Positions 46,271 through 58,533 of a stretch of DNA of 64,000 bases are shown here, one piece after another. The stretch's first letter is position 1; the number at the start of each line of letters is the position of its first letter. The translations under genes and the position numbers were made by a program. The notes beneath the pieces were generated by a model. That model was not told the origin of the DNA, searched no databases, and was given only the letters and a program-made list of their open reading frames with translations. Origin of the DNA: Garcia nutans (Eukaryota; Streptophyta; Magnoliopsida; Malpighiales; Euphorbiaceae); the NCBI GenBank assembly GCA_947685225.1, contig CANTUV010000022.1:9776501-9840500 (forward strand), written 5' to 3'.

Positions 46271-46594
46271 TCAATCCAAATAAATTGGATCAATCAATTT
46301 GATTTCCTCCAGTGAATGCTCTTGAAAGCCTTCATAAAATGGCTTGAGTCTATGGCCATTGACTTTGAACACCTTCTTAGTTCCTAAACTTTGAATTTCA
46401 AAAGCACCATAAGAAAACACATTAGTAATAATAAACGGTCCAATCCAACGAGAACGCAACTTACCAGGCATTAACTTCAATCTAGAATTGTACAATAAAA
46501 CATTTTGCCCAACCACAAACTGCTTCCTTAAAATTAATTTATCATGAAATGCTTGTCTTTTCTTTATAAATCTTAGAATTTTCATAAGCATCAA
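46271..46594 (-). pseudogene. Gypsy integrase C-terminal domain
   Basis: Contains FVVGQNVLLYNSRLKL, then KLRSRWIGPFIITNVFSYGAFEI and FKVNGHRLKPFYEG: the GPF-type C-terminal domain of plant Ty3/gypsy integrases. It overlaps the upstream frame by about 50 bp in another register, so a frameshift near 46545-46590 separates it from the integrase core. Confidence 0.85.
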
Positions 46595-47357
46595 GACGAA
46601 TCTTATCTAACTCCTGCAATTGTAACTTTCTTTCCACACCAGTAGCATCTAAATCAAAATTACAATGTCTAACAGCCCAAAAAGCCTTATGTTCTATCTC
46701 AACAGGAAGGTGACACATCTTACCAAAAACCAACCTGTAAGGGGACATATCTATGGGTGTTTTATAGGCAGTCCTATAAGCCCACAAAGCATCATCAAGT
46801 CTAAGGCTCCAGTCCTTTCTATTCGGCTTCACTGTCTTCTCTAGGATGGACTTCACCTCTCTATTAGACACCTCAGCTTGCCCACTTGTTTGAGGATGAT
46901 AAGTTGTAGACACTTTATGAAAAACACCATATTTCTTTAATAATGCTTCCACAGCTCTATTACATAAATGAGTGCCTCTGTCACTGATTAAAGTTCTAGG
47001 AATTCCAAACCTGCTCAAATGATCAGCTACTAAATTCTCAGCACCTTTCTTATCCTTGATTTGAAGATCAAATTCTTGTAAAAGAAGAATCCATCTAATT
47101 AATCTTGGCTTTGCTTCCTTCTTTGCTAAGAGAAACTTTAAAGCTGCATGATCAGAAAATACAATCACTTTAAAATTAAGCAAGTAAGATCGAAATTTAT
47201 CTAAAGCAAAAACAATAGCTAAAAACTCTTTTTCAGTTGTGGAGTAATTGTGTTGTGCAGAATTTAATGTCCTGGATGCATAATAAATCACATGAAAAAG
47301 CTTTTCCTCATGCTGCCCTAAAACAACCCCCATCACATAATTACTTGCATCGCACAT
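46542..47357 (-). pseudogene. Gypsy RNase H fused to integrase core by deletion
   Basis: The first 115 or so residues are RNase H of the reverse transcriptase (CDASNYVMGVVLGQ, YYASRTLNSAQHNYST, EKEFLAIVFALDKFRSYL, then VFSDHAALKFLL) up to NLVADHLSR. The next residues, FGIPRTLISDRGTHLCN, are already in the middle of the integrase core (second catalytic Asp), followed by YHPQTSGQAEVSNRE with the Glu. The zinc-binding N-terminus and the part with the first catalytic Asp are missing, joined in frame near 47010. The result is a chimera that cannot integrate. Confidence 0.9.
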
Positions 47358-47419
47358 AATTTCAAATGGTATAGACCAATTAGGAGCTTGAATAATAGGA
47401 GGTGTCGTCAGTGCTGACT

Positions 47420-48940
47420 TTAACTTGTTAAAAGCCTCCTTACATTCTTCACAAGCAATAGTCTAGATAAAGGTACTGCTATCTTGGAAAAATCCTTGAT
47501 AAACCTTCGATAGAAACCTGCATGACCAAGGAAAGAACACAATTCCCTCACAGTTGTGGGGTATGGTAAATTCATAATTAAATCAACCTTTGACTTATCT
47601 ACCTCAATACCTCTATTAGAAACAATATGCCCTAAAACAATTCCTTGGTCTACCATAAAGTGGCACTTTTCATAATTCAAAACCAAATTTTTTTTAATGC
47701 ATCGCTCAAGAACAGAATTTAAATTATGTAAACATGCATCAAATGAATCACCATACACTGTTAAATCATCCATGAATACCTCAATGCAATTATCAATAAA
47801 ATCTGAAAATATGCTCACCATACATCTCTGAAATGTTGCTGGTGCATTACAAAGTCCGAAGGGCATTCTTCTAAACGCAAAAGTTCCAGAAGGACAAGTG
47901 AATGTAGTCTTTTCTTGATCCTCTGGTGCTATCACAACTTGATTATATCCCGAAAGACCATCAAGGAAGCAGAAATAAAACTTACCTGCTAACCGCTCAA
48001 GCATCTGATCAATGAATGGCAATGGAAAGTGGTCCTTCCTAGTTAAAGAGTTTAACTTGCGGTAATCAATGCACATATGCCATCCACTCTGAATCCGTGT
48101 TGGAACCAACTCATTATCTTGATTTGCTACAACCGTCACTCCTGATTTCTTTGGCATAACTTGAACTGGACTTACCCATTTACTGTCTGAAATTGGGTAA
48201 ATCACCCCAGCATCCAATAGCTTCAAAATCTCCTTCACAACTTCCATCATCTGTGGGTTCAGCCTCCTTTGAGCTTCTCTACTTGGCTTAGCATCATCTT
48301 CTAACAAAATCCTATGCATAAACACCGATGGACTTATACCTTTGATGTCAGCCAATGTCCATCCAATTGCTTCCTTATGCATTCTTAGAACTCTTGTCAA
48401 TCTTTCTTCTTGAATCTTAGTTAATTTACTTGAAATGATAACTGGAAGTGTATCATTATCTCCCATGTAAATATACTTCAAATGCTCCGGTAATGGTTTG
48501 AGTTCAAGAACTGGTGCAGCTACAACAGAAGGCAATAATTTTGTGTGATTAGGTAAATCAATCTTAGAAACCTCATACCTTTTTGGAACTAATGGTAGTG
48601 ACTGCAATTCCATTACTGTATCTTGAATTTCTGCACTTAGGGGCTGGTTTGTACTCCCTTCATGAATTCCTTGACTAATCACTACTTCCAACTCATCCTC
48701 CTTGCTCAACTCAAAGACATTCTGCACACATGTATTAATTACATCAATAGAGAAAATAGAATGCTCATCAACAGGATGCTTCATAGCATCAAAAATATTA
48801 AATTTAACAACTTCCCCATCAAATTCCATGGTTAAAGTGCCAGCATCTACATCAATTTTAGTCTTGGCAGTTTTTAGGAAAGGTCTACCAAATAAAATCA
48901 AAGCAGAATTTGATGTGGGAACACTCTCCCCCATATCCAA
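47420..48940 (-). pseudogene. Gypsy reverse transcriptase (with end of protease)
   Basis: 506 codons. It opens with the protease tail (ILFGRPFLKTAKTKIDVDAG), then a long linker, then reverse transcriptase: EAQRRLNPQMMEVVKEILKL, MCIDYRKLNSLTRKDHFPLP, FCFLDGLSGYNQVVIAPEDQ, FRRMPFGLCNAPATFQRCM and the catalytic FMDDLTVYGDSF. All catalytic Asp residues are present. The frame breaks before RNase H: a second frame continues EECKEAFNKLKSALTTPPII at about 47400-47450. A single-base frameshift near 48965 separates it from the protease frame. Confidence 0.92.
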
Positions 48941-48963
48941 AATATAAAAATCTGCAGGAAAAA

Positions 48964-49650
48964 TTAAATGCCAACCTGCACTAAAACATCCTCAACTACA
49001 CCCATCAGGTAAGCATTAGAACGATCAGCCAATTGAATAATAACACTAGTTTCCTTCAAAGCATTCAAATTCAAATTTTGGAAAACTGAATATGACATAA
49101 AATTAATAGACGCTCCTAAATCTGTCATTGCTCGCTCAATTTTAGAATCACCTATTTTACATGGGATAGAAAACGAACCTGGATCCTTACACTTGGGAGG
49201 TAATTTCTGTTGAATGAATGCCGACACATTTTCCCCAACACTAACTTTCTCATTATCCCTAAACTTGCGCTTTGTAGTACATAATTCCTTAAGGAATTTA
49301 GCATAGCTGGGAATTTGCTTGATCGCATCAAGTAAAGGTATATTGACTTGTACCTTTTTGAACATCTCCAAAATCTCTTTCTCTTGTTCTTCTTTCCTTG
49401 TATTGGCTAAACTACTAGGAAATGGAGGAGGGACAGCAAAATTATTAGCATCATTAAGTTTAGAATTTACCTCAACATCAGGAATCTCAGAATCTTTTGA
49501 ACTTTGCTGGTGCTTCTTTATTGACTCCTTTACAACTTGATTATCAACTTCTCTCCCACTTCGCAAAAGTATAGCACTTGCATTTTCTTTAAGATTAATC
49601 ACCGTTTGTGATGGAAGCTTACCAGAATTTTTAACTTCAAGTTTACTCAC
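48964..49650 (-). pseudogene. Gypsy gag-pro linker and protease
   Basis: Carries the ASAILLRSGREVDNQ linker, then GSFSIPCKIGDSKIERAMTD and DLGASINFMSYSVFQNL with the DLGA active site, then VIIQLADRS and GVVEDVLVQV. It ends at a TAA caused by a one-base shift; the protease continues in the next frame. It is homologous to the protease remnant at 11259-11735. Confidence 0.88.
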
Positions 49651-49817
49651 CGATGAAGCTAATTGGCCAATTTGCTTCTCTATACTCTGAATGCTAGTCC
49701 TAGTTTCCTGCTGAAACTATTGTGTATTAGTAGCCAAAGCTTTAACAATTTCATCAAGTCATCAAGTGACATACCTTGATTTTGAGAAGAGGATGGCGAT
49801 TGATTCACTTGTGGTCT

Positions 49818-50966
49818 CTACTGTTGGTAGCAATTTTGCATCGGCTGATTCCCATAGCTCAGATTTGGATGGTCTCGCCATCCCGGATTATAAGAATTAG
49901 AATATGGATCATACCTGCGTTGCTGCTGCCCATAATTACCTACTGCGTTGGCATGCTGCACTAATTCATTCTCTTGAAGTGTAGGACACGTGTCAGTAGC
50001 ATGACCCGGAACCAAACAAATTCCACATGTTTTAACAGCTTGCATGTTCCCTACAACCATTTGTCTCACTAAAGAAGTTAAATCAGAAATTTGCTTCTCA
50101 AGATTAGATGTACTTACCTCATTAACCTTTCTAGGTGTGTGATCCATTCTCATTCCAAACTATTGAGAAGTTTCTGCCATGTTAGCAATCAACCTCCTTG
50201 CATCTACTGGTGTCTTATCAACCAAAGCACCTCCACTAGCGGCGTCTATCATACTACGGTCCATTAGCATAAGTCCCTCATAAAAATATTGAATCAAAAG
50301 CTGCTCACTAATCTGATGATGGGGACAACTTGCACAAAGCTTTTTAAACCGCTCCCAATACTCATATAAACTCTCTTCATTGTATTGACGAATGCCACAA
50401 ATTTCTTTTCTTATGTTGGCAGCCCGAGAAGCAGGAAAATACTTCTCTAGAAACATCCGCTTCATCTTATTCCATGAATTGATAGACCCGGAAGGAAGGT
50501 AATATAACCAATCCTTAGCTGTGCCTTCCAATGAGAAAGGAAAAGCTCGAAGCTTAATTTGCTCCTCTGAAACTCCTTGAGGTTTCATGCTAGAACACAC
50601 CACATGGAACTCCTTCAAATGCTTACGTGGATCCTCACCTGAAAGTCCATGAAATTTAGGTAGCAAATGGATTAGACCAGATTTTAATTCAAAAGCAACA
50701 TCTAAAGCAGGCAATTGAATGCACAAAGGTTGTTGATTTAAATCAGGTGTAGCCAATTCTTTTAAAGCTCTGGCTGCCATGGTTTCAATCTCAGAATCTG
50801 AATCTAAAACTGATTCCCTTTGAGAATTGCTTAAATTATCCATAATCGTCCGCTTAGATGAAACTTGACTCAAAGCAACTTGTTTAGCTAATTTCCTCAA
50901 GTGTTTAGCTGTCTTCTCTACTTCAGAATCAAAGAGAATTTCACCAGACTGAGAACTTCTAGTCAT
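49818..50966 (-). pseudogene. Gypsy gag with zinc knuckle
   Basis: Two pieces in one frame, split by an in-frame TAG at about 50160. The first piece (268 codons from 50966) has the gag core LRAFPFSLEGTAKDWLYYL, MFLEKYFPASRAANIRKEI and ESLYEYWERFKKLCASCP. The second holds the nucleocapsid zinc knuckle CGICLVPGHATDTC (CX2CX4HX4C) and a Tyr/Pro/Asn-rich tail. A frameshift and another stop near 49720-49745 separate it from the protease. Confidence 0.9.
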
Positions 50967-51102
50967 AAACTAAGTGACTTAAATTCTCCTTCTTGAAAAA
51001 TAATACTGCACTTTTCACCACAAACCTGAAAATCAAAACACTACACAAAGGTAAAACCACAATTTTAAACGAAATAAAAACACAAAATAATAAACTTTCA
51101 GT

Positions 51103-51119
51103 CTCCGGCAACGGCGCCA
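51103..51119 (-). other. Primer binding site, tRNA-Asp type (gypsy 2)
   Basis: The plus strand reads CTCCGGCAACGGCGCCA, one mismatch from the 3' end of tRNA-Asp with CCA. It lies 6 bp from the 5' LTR. Confidence 0.9.
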
Positions 51120-51125
51120 AAAATT

Positions 51126-52692
51126 TGATATTTGTCGGTTCCACCAAATTTAAATTACTAAATTTAACTGTAAAAGTGGTAAATTCAGGTCGAACCCTAG
51201 AGACTGAAATCTTAATTTTTGTGTAAAAAGAAGGGGGGTTTGTTTGTGAAAAATTCAACTTAACAATTCAAAAAGAAAATTAATTAATTAAACTGAAGTA
51301 GTAATGCAAATTGATGAATAACCAATTCAAGGTGATTTCTAATCCAATGCACAATTGATCACAGACAAATTATGATTTAATTACTCTTTGAATACTTAAC
51401 TGAAATTTACCAAAAAGCATGATAAATTCCCAAAACTCCCCTATTTTGTTAGCTTGAGCCCAGCACCCTCATTAACTCTAATTATTAAACGATCGGGAAT
51501 TAAGCAATCCCTTTCAATTTCATAAAAGCATTAAGAATCAGGAAGTAGAAAGCATAAACCATTTGATTCAACCCTATTGTCTCTATAGATTATTACTGAA
51601 AACCTGAAATATAATCAGTAATACCTAATTGCTACTAACATTCAAACTTTCATAACAATTACGGATTATGAAATCTGAAATAGCACTTAATCCTACCAAA
51701 CAATTCACTAATAGGCCTTTTTAGCAAAGAATTCAATAGAATCAATTCAATAAGAACAAGAAACAACAGATATTCAAGAAGAAACTACTCATTTCTAATC
51801 CCTTGAATTGGTGTAAAGAAATTAGCCACTCATGGCTTACAATAACTAAAAAGAATTAAATTGAACCTCTGAATAGATGGTGAATGAAGTGTAGATGTCC
51901 TCCCCCCCCCCCCCCCCCCCCCCCCCGCTCCTTACATTTCCTTTTGAAGAATAGAAAAGAATCCCCAATTAATTAGGGATTTTAAGATGAAAAATATTCT
52001 GTTCTGATCTTCCCCTGTTTTTGGCTCCCTCCTTTTCGAATATGGTTCTGACTTCTTCAACAATTTTGAAAATATCTTTCTTACAATTCTAACGAGCTAA
52101 GGGTCACTTGAAACCGAGCCTCACAGCTCCAGATATGACCTAAAAACCGTAACAGCCCTCTCTGAGTACATTGTAGCAGAAACACCAACTTAGCTGCCGT
52201 CTTTGACTCTCAAAACGACACCATTTCAATAAGTGATCTTCATGACATTTGTAGGGATGTCTTTTAGGAGTCTAATGGGACTGGCCTTGTCTTGTTTTGA
52301 CACTTGGAGCTCCAGATATGAAGTCCACAGTAGAACAGGTCGTGCTTAGTTATACAGCACATAGCTTTAAATTTCAGAGCTGAATTTGATCAATATTGAG
52401 ACTGAATTAGCTTCTGGTTTCTTTAGACAATTGTAGAACTCTGTTTCATCTTTCCAATGCATCAAACGGATTCCAATTTAAAGGTCTACAACCCCATATA
52501 TCTCTGAAAAACCAAACAAAGGTCAAGATAACAAAGATGCTGGAATTTTACCAATTTAATTAAATTATTCCAAATGCAACTAAAATAATGTTTAATTGCT
52601 AAAAATTGTCTAACAAAGTGAATTAAGCACATAAATAACCCAAAAATGCATAATAATGTAGGCAATAAAAGCACCAAATAATGCACATATCA
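51126..52692 (-). repeat. 5' LTR of the interrupted gypsy element
   Basis: 1567 bp. Aligns with 36036-37654 except for scattered substitutions, two small deletions, and a C run of 25 at 51902-51926 (29 in the partner). Confidence 0.92.
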
Positions 52693-52697
52693 ATTTG

Positions 52698-53990
52698 AAA
52701 TTAAATTCAAACTATCTTGATTTAGAGCACTATGGTAAATAGATTATATCTTAATCTCTTCTATCCATGGATGTAATTGAGGCAGGACTAATAAGGCAAA
52801 ATAAGTGCAATTATAACTTAATTTTTGAATTATTTTAAAATTTTATTTTTATAAAAAAATATAACTACTTATATTTTTATATTATTTGATTTATTATAAA
52901 TTATTTAATCAAACATTTAAAAAAATGTGTATATATATGTGAAAGAGAGATCAACCACCGATAATACCACTTTTGACTATCGCTCAATACAATTGTTGCC
53001 ACCATTTGGCTACTTATCTTTTAGCGTTTGGCTACTTATCTTTTAGCGGGTCATGGGAGTCAGTAGCCCCATTAAGGTCAGCCATAAGAGCACACTAAAC
53101 GCACCACCCAAAGTGATTGGAGCGCTCATTATTGTCGATTCATTCAATTATGATTTCGGCTAATTTCGCCCACCCTTCAGGTGAGTCTAATATCATTTAA
53201 AACACTTAATACCAAAAGCATTTTCACACCCACCATGATTCATGGGATGCTAGTAAGAACCAAAATTAGAGAGAAAAGAAATAGCTTTCATAGCGTCTTT
53301 CAGTTAATCCAAAAGGAGTGATGCTACAACATTAGTACTAACAACCCAAGTTCTATCAATTGTTAATAATGATGCATCACCAATTATTCATTGGCGAATA
53401 GGCCCATATACAGTTGAAAATCCCATAACTTTAGAAGGCTACTTTCCACGCGCATCATGATTTTGAAATTATTTTACAAGAGTTCAATTCCATAGTCATT
53501 TTAGGCACCTTCCAAATTATCATATGATCAATGCTTCGAGGAAAGCTAGTTGAATTTCATTAAATCTATAAGGAATACTTTCTAATATATTTACTTACTT
53601 CTCATACATCCACATGGTTATATGTATGTATGTATTCTGCACATATTTGTGTATAGTGCATCATGTGATGATTTGCATATTACATGTAGGTACTGTATGG
53701 GTTGGGATAACATAGGGCCATACATTTTTGGTATCCTAGTTATGATATGATGAGCTAATGATTAACATGACGGTAGGGCTTGCTTATTGCTCGGTGCTAC
53801 TTTATTCATCCTAGTACATTTTTCTCTTCTCCTCCCTCTACTCTAGATGTTTTTTCTTTTTTTCTCCAGTCAAAAAGTAATAATAACCCTCTATTTGGTC
53901 TACCTTTATAGCTATTTCACCATTATTCATTCAAGCACATTAAAGCATGAGCAACCCCCCATGCCTTACAAGTCCTTATAAATATTTTTA
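52698..53990. other. Intergenic DNA
   Basis: No gene recognised. A 19-bp tandem repeat (TTGGCTACTTATCTTTTAGCG-type) is at about 53008-53046. The rest is unassigned. Confidence 0.45.
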
Positions 53991-54850
53991 GTGTTAGCAT
54001 CAGGGAGTCTAATTGCCTAGGAGATCTGCTTGATGGGTCTTAGAAAGGGAATATGCTTATGGACTTGATGCCACACTTCAACTAAAAACCTTAAGGCATT
54101 AGATTTATGGGTCTTTTCTATATATATATCTCTCATTAATCTCATCTCTTTTTAATATTGGATTTCTTTCATACTCAATATATTTTAACAATCTCTCATT
54201 CAAGTTTGAGCTCCCACATTTGAGTTTGGACTCCTCCTTAAGACAAATTCTTTCTAAATATGGACTTGAGTATATGGTGTCACCTGGAGCCCTTTAAACT
54301 TTCACTAGTTTGGAGCCCATCGAGAGTAACATTTTCTCTTTCACGTGAATAAACATGAATAACCACAAGATACGACTATTATCTTTATTCTCGTACTTGT
54401 TGAACCATTGGCTTTCTTTCTAAACCTGAACTTGAGTATATGGTGTCACTTAGAGCAATTTATATTTTCACCAGTTTAGAGCCCATTCAAAATAATCTTT
54501 ACTCTTCCATATGAAGGGGTATGGATAACCATGTGAAGCTACTACCTTCTTCATACTCGTCCATGTTGAACCATCAACTTTGATACCATATACTAGCATT
54601 GAGGACCTGATTATCTGGGAGTAGACTTGGCCATTGGCCAGACTTTAGGCCTCAATTAGTGAGAAAAATTAAGGGAGGACTGGGCCTAGCCTTTAGAAAA
54701 TTTAGCATTTTCTAAGTCTAAGCTCGACATATAGTCGGTATACCTGAGAGATCTGCTTGATGGGTTTTAGAGAGGAGTATATTACACTCCAACCTAAAAC
54801 TTTAAGGTATTGGGTTTACAAAATTTCTTTCATACTTGATATATTTCAAT
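53991..54850 (-). mobile_element. TRIM-like array, opposite orientation
   Basis: Same family as 16970-18217, reading leftward. A full LTR is at 54074-54190 (contains the inverse of CAATGCCTTAAAG and ends TTTTAACA on plus). The primer site next to it reads TGATGCCA on plus. A purine tract on the minus strand follows (inverse of ATCTCTCATTCAAG). The internal sequence of about 590 bp contains an internal duplication (TGAGTATATGGTGTCAC, at about 54266 and 54433). A truncated second LTR is at about 54784-54850. No coding region. Confidence 0.7.
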
Positions 54851-54889
54851 ATCTCTTACTACTATATTTCTGCCTTTTAGATCGTCTCT

Positions 54890-55665
54890 GAGATAACATC
54901 CAAAGGCCAATATTCTCTATTACTTCTGATCTCATTTTCATCCTCTTTATATCTCTCTTAGCCTTATCTGCTACATTTGCCTCATCATCCTCTTTTAAGT
55001 TAACAGCTTTCATATTTGGTCATATTCTTCATCCATTCTTATATCTTTCCCTATTCTATCCCCCAACCTAGCTATTTAGAAATAGTTTATCATAGTTTTC
55101 AAATGGTAGATTAGGTAACCTCGTCCACACTAATAAGCTATCGATTGTCGTAGTCTCATGGTCTCATGGTCAAAATTAGGGCATACAAACTGAAAGGTAA
55201 TGGTTTTCTATAATCCATTGTCCTCTTAATAAAGGCATTGTCAAATTCATCTCCATTACTAAATTTAGCCACATAAAATTCATTACCAATATCAATAACT
55301 AGCGTGGGAGATTTGCTTCCTTAAATCTAGTACAACTTATTCTCTAAAAACTTAAAAATCCCTACTTCCCCAACAACTTGATAATAACAAGTTGTTTCGA
55401 ATGTCTTTATAGCATATTCCTCTTCATTTTGGAGATCAATCATCCTCTTCCTTATCATTGTCGAACTCCATACGAGAAATCATTATTTTCTTCCATTTCA
55501 TTGTCTATATTCTAATTAGTCTCATCTAGACCTATTAACTTATCCTTGCATGAACCTTTAGGAACTCTCTATCCTAACTTAATTGAGCACCAAGTTTCAC
55601 TTCCATTCTCTCTCGTTTCAAAAGTCTTGATCAAGAGTTCTTGTCGTTCATCTTCAGAGGCCATA
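54890..55665 (-). pseudogene. LINE ORF1 remnant (DUF4283-like)
   Basis: It begins at an ATG at 55665 (MASEDERQELLIKTFETREN) and decays through several frames leftward. Recognisable blocks, in order, are VIDIGNEFYVAKFSNGDEFD, GQWIIENHYLSVC, SLLVWTRLPNLPFENYDKLF and LGDRIGKDIRMDEEY. This order is the DUF4283 nucleic-acid-binding domain found in the first ORF of many plant LINEs and related zinc-knuckle proteins. Many frameshifts and stops are present. No endonuclease or reverse transcriptase was found nearby, so the copy is truncated. Confidence 0.7.
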
Positions 55666-57892
55666 TAGAATTTTGAACATGCAATCATCGATTGTTATTG
55701 TCATATTGGATGAGTGTATATACCAACGTTAACATGATTTACCTAGCTCAAATTTTATATATTTTTTATAGTGTTAACTTGATTGGTAATTTATTTTTTA
55801 TGATAAATGTGAAATATTTGAGTTAATACTCAACTAATAGATTAAAAGAGAAGAAGAAAATATCACATTTGCGAACACAAATTAGATTTATGACTTTTAG
55901 CTCCAAAAATAAGACCTAGCCACTTGTTGGGAGACTAGTAATCTTTATTTTGCATATATATATATATATAATATGGTTAGATCTTTAATAATGTCTGCAA
56001 GCGTAGATTTAGCCATCAAATTTGATGTTTTGATGTTCTAGATGTTGAAATGTTGATGAATTATATATATATATATATATGCATAAAACAAGACAAATTG
56101 TTGTTTTTTTTATTATTTATTTATTTGTTTGTTTGTTTGTATTCTTGATGAAGATATGAAATCCAAAGCCGCAATTGGAAAATCAGGATATTTACTTGTC
56201 ATATGGTGAGCTAAGAATTGCACCACAAGAAAGATTGGCATGCTTGACAATGAAACGATTCTAATTTAAGATAAATTAATTAATTAAGGTTGCTATAATT
56301 TATTCTCGTAGTAATTTCTTTTTTATTTTCTAATGGCAGTTGTTTAATGTTAATTCTTTCTTCTTCTTTTTTAATATTTCTCACTGAGACATGCCAAAAT
56401 CATGCATTTTGTTAGATTTTCAATTTTTTATCAAATGATTGTTGTAGTGTTGTGAATTATTTTTATTATAGAGTGTTATATATAGATTTACCAAGTGTTA
56501 TTATTTATCAATTTGAATAAATATTAAATTTTATGCTTTAGCAATACATTGGCTTTTATTATTAAAAATTTATTTTTATTGTGTAAATTTTATTTTTAGG
56601 TAATTAATTAGATGAGTCTAAAAGATTAAGATGCACTTTTTTCCACTTAGTTTATGTAATTAGGAATTAGGTCTTGAATAGCAATTGAAGAATTAAACTA
56701 TGATGAGTAAGATTATTGGAAATAAATTTATTTTATCAATTAATTAAATTAATAAGGTTAAAAATTGCTTCTTTTTTTTTTCTTTTTGAAATAATTAGCG
56801 GTGTTTAGAAGTTTCGCCATAATCATAATATTAAGCTCATGGCATCTTTTTAGCAAGAAAACTGGATGTTGCTAATTGCTTAGGTGAGTGCCTAAGAAAT
56901 GTTCACTCCATGCCCCTACTAAACTATTTCTATTTTAGAATTGTCTTTGTCTATGGCGTGGGCTGTGTACGTTCCCTTTTCTTAATTTATATAAAAATAG
57001 TTTAAAAAATAAAATATTTTTAAAATATTTATTTTTTCTTTTAAAAATATTATTTTTCAATTATTAATACCAAAAATATTTTATTCCAGAATTATACATC
57101 TAGTATATCAGAAATTTATATACATTATATTTTCAGTTAAATTTAAAAAAAAATAGATACTTTAAAATTTTTTTAAAAAATATAGGAGCATTTTAAAAAA
57201 AATTTAAAAAATAGCATGTAACATAATTTAAAAAAAAATACATTTCAAAATTCAATACTATGATTTCTACAAAAGTCAACAATATTGACATTTATTAGAC
57301 AGAATAATTTTCAGAATGGAAAAAACAACATATTCTTTAACTCCCATTCATAATATACACAACATATATATGGGATTCACGATAGATTTAGGATACAAAA
57401 CATTTGCTATTTATGCCAATTTTGTTTTTAACTAATTATTATTTTTATCCAAATTACAGGATAAGTAATTTATTTAAACTGCAAATAGATGTTTATTATT
57501 AGTTAATCATTTATGAAAGTATAAAACTTATTATTATTATTATTATTATTTAGCAATCAGACTACAAGTCAGTTTTTACACGTCTTACTAATTCAAGAAT
57601 TTCACTTGAGAAAAACGAAAAATCAAGATTATGTAAATGATAAAAAAGAACCATTGTAGCTCGATGATCTATATAAAGTAAATTGGAGGCTTAAACTTGT
57701 AATTGTGAACGTTAATCATAGTTCTTGATCCATAAATAAAAAGTTAAATAAAACTTGCATTTGCCTCCTATAATCTTTGCCTATTCACATTCCTTATATT
57801 TTAAAATCTAAAAATGAAAAGACAAATAGAGAAAAGGATGGGAATAAATTCAAATAAATAAAAAAAACTCTCTTTAATATGAGTAAATAATT
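55666..57892. other. AT-rich intergenic DNA
   Basis: No gene recognised. Microsatellites (AT)n at about 55957 and 56065 and (TTTG)n at about 56126. Strongly A/T-biased throughout. Confidence 0.5.
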
Positions 57893-58533
57893 ATGGCCAC
57901 GGTTGTCTGTGAACCATGACCCAGACCTAAATTATTGGTTCGATTTAATAAATCAGACCAAAATTGAAAAACTAAGTTTTAATTTAAATTGAATTCTGAT
58001 TCTTAATTTCTTTAACAGGAACCAGAATTGGCTATTTAAGTCTTGAACAGTAAAAAATAAAAAATATATATATTAATATATATTTTAATATATATAATAT
58101 TAATTTTAATATATATTTTATAATTTTAGTTTAAAATTAAAAACTTAGAATTAACTTTTTTTAATTTTTTCTTACATTTCAGTTGCAATATTAAATATTT
58201 AAAAATATTTATTTAAATGTATATATTTATAATGAAAAATTATATTTGAAAATTTTTGTCATTATTATTATCTTAATTATTATTATTATTATTATTTTTT
58301 TTTAATAATTAATATTATTTGGTCTGACTTAATTAATATTATTAAATTTATAAGTTAAATATTTAATTTTATGAAAAATATTATCAATTATAGTTAATTT
58401 TATTAAAAAAATATGAATTGATTCAAATTAAAACTAAATCGTCATTTAAGAATCTGAACTTTAACCGAACAGCTCTTTTCGGTTAAGATTAAGGTATGAT
58501 TGCTACGAACCGACCCGTGACTATAGTTATGAG
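57893..58533. mobile_element. Possible degenerate MITE with inverted ends
   Basis: The left end (TGGCCACGG...GTGAACC) and the inverse of the right end (TAGTCACGGGTCGGTTCG) are similar, and the interior is AT-rich. I could not settle the exact ends or a target duplication. Confidence 0.4.

Larger units (their letters stand above)
36036..52692 (-). mobile_element. Ty3/gypsy LTR retrotransposon (Athila-like), interrupted by a nested copia
   Basis: LTRs at 36036-37654 and 51126-52692, with 5-bp target duplications ATTTG at 36031-36035 and 52693-52697. LTR ends are TGATAT/TGATGT...ATATCA. A tRNA-Asp-type primer site at 51103-51119 sets leftward transcription. Order along the element: gag, protease, reverse transcriptase, RNase H, partial integrase, then a long non-coding 3' region, with a complete copia inserted at 38711-44485. 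The internal region without the insert is about 7.7 kb. The primer type, long LTRs and the post-pol GGGAGGCAACC motif (about 46210) fit the Athila lineage; that assignment is inferred. Several frameshifts, stops and a large integrase deletion make it dead. Confidence 0.93.
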
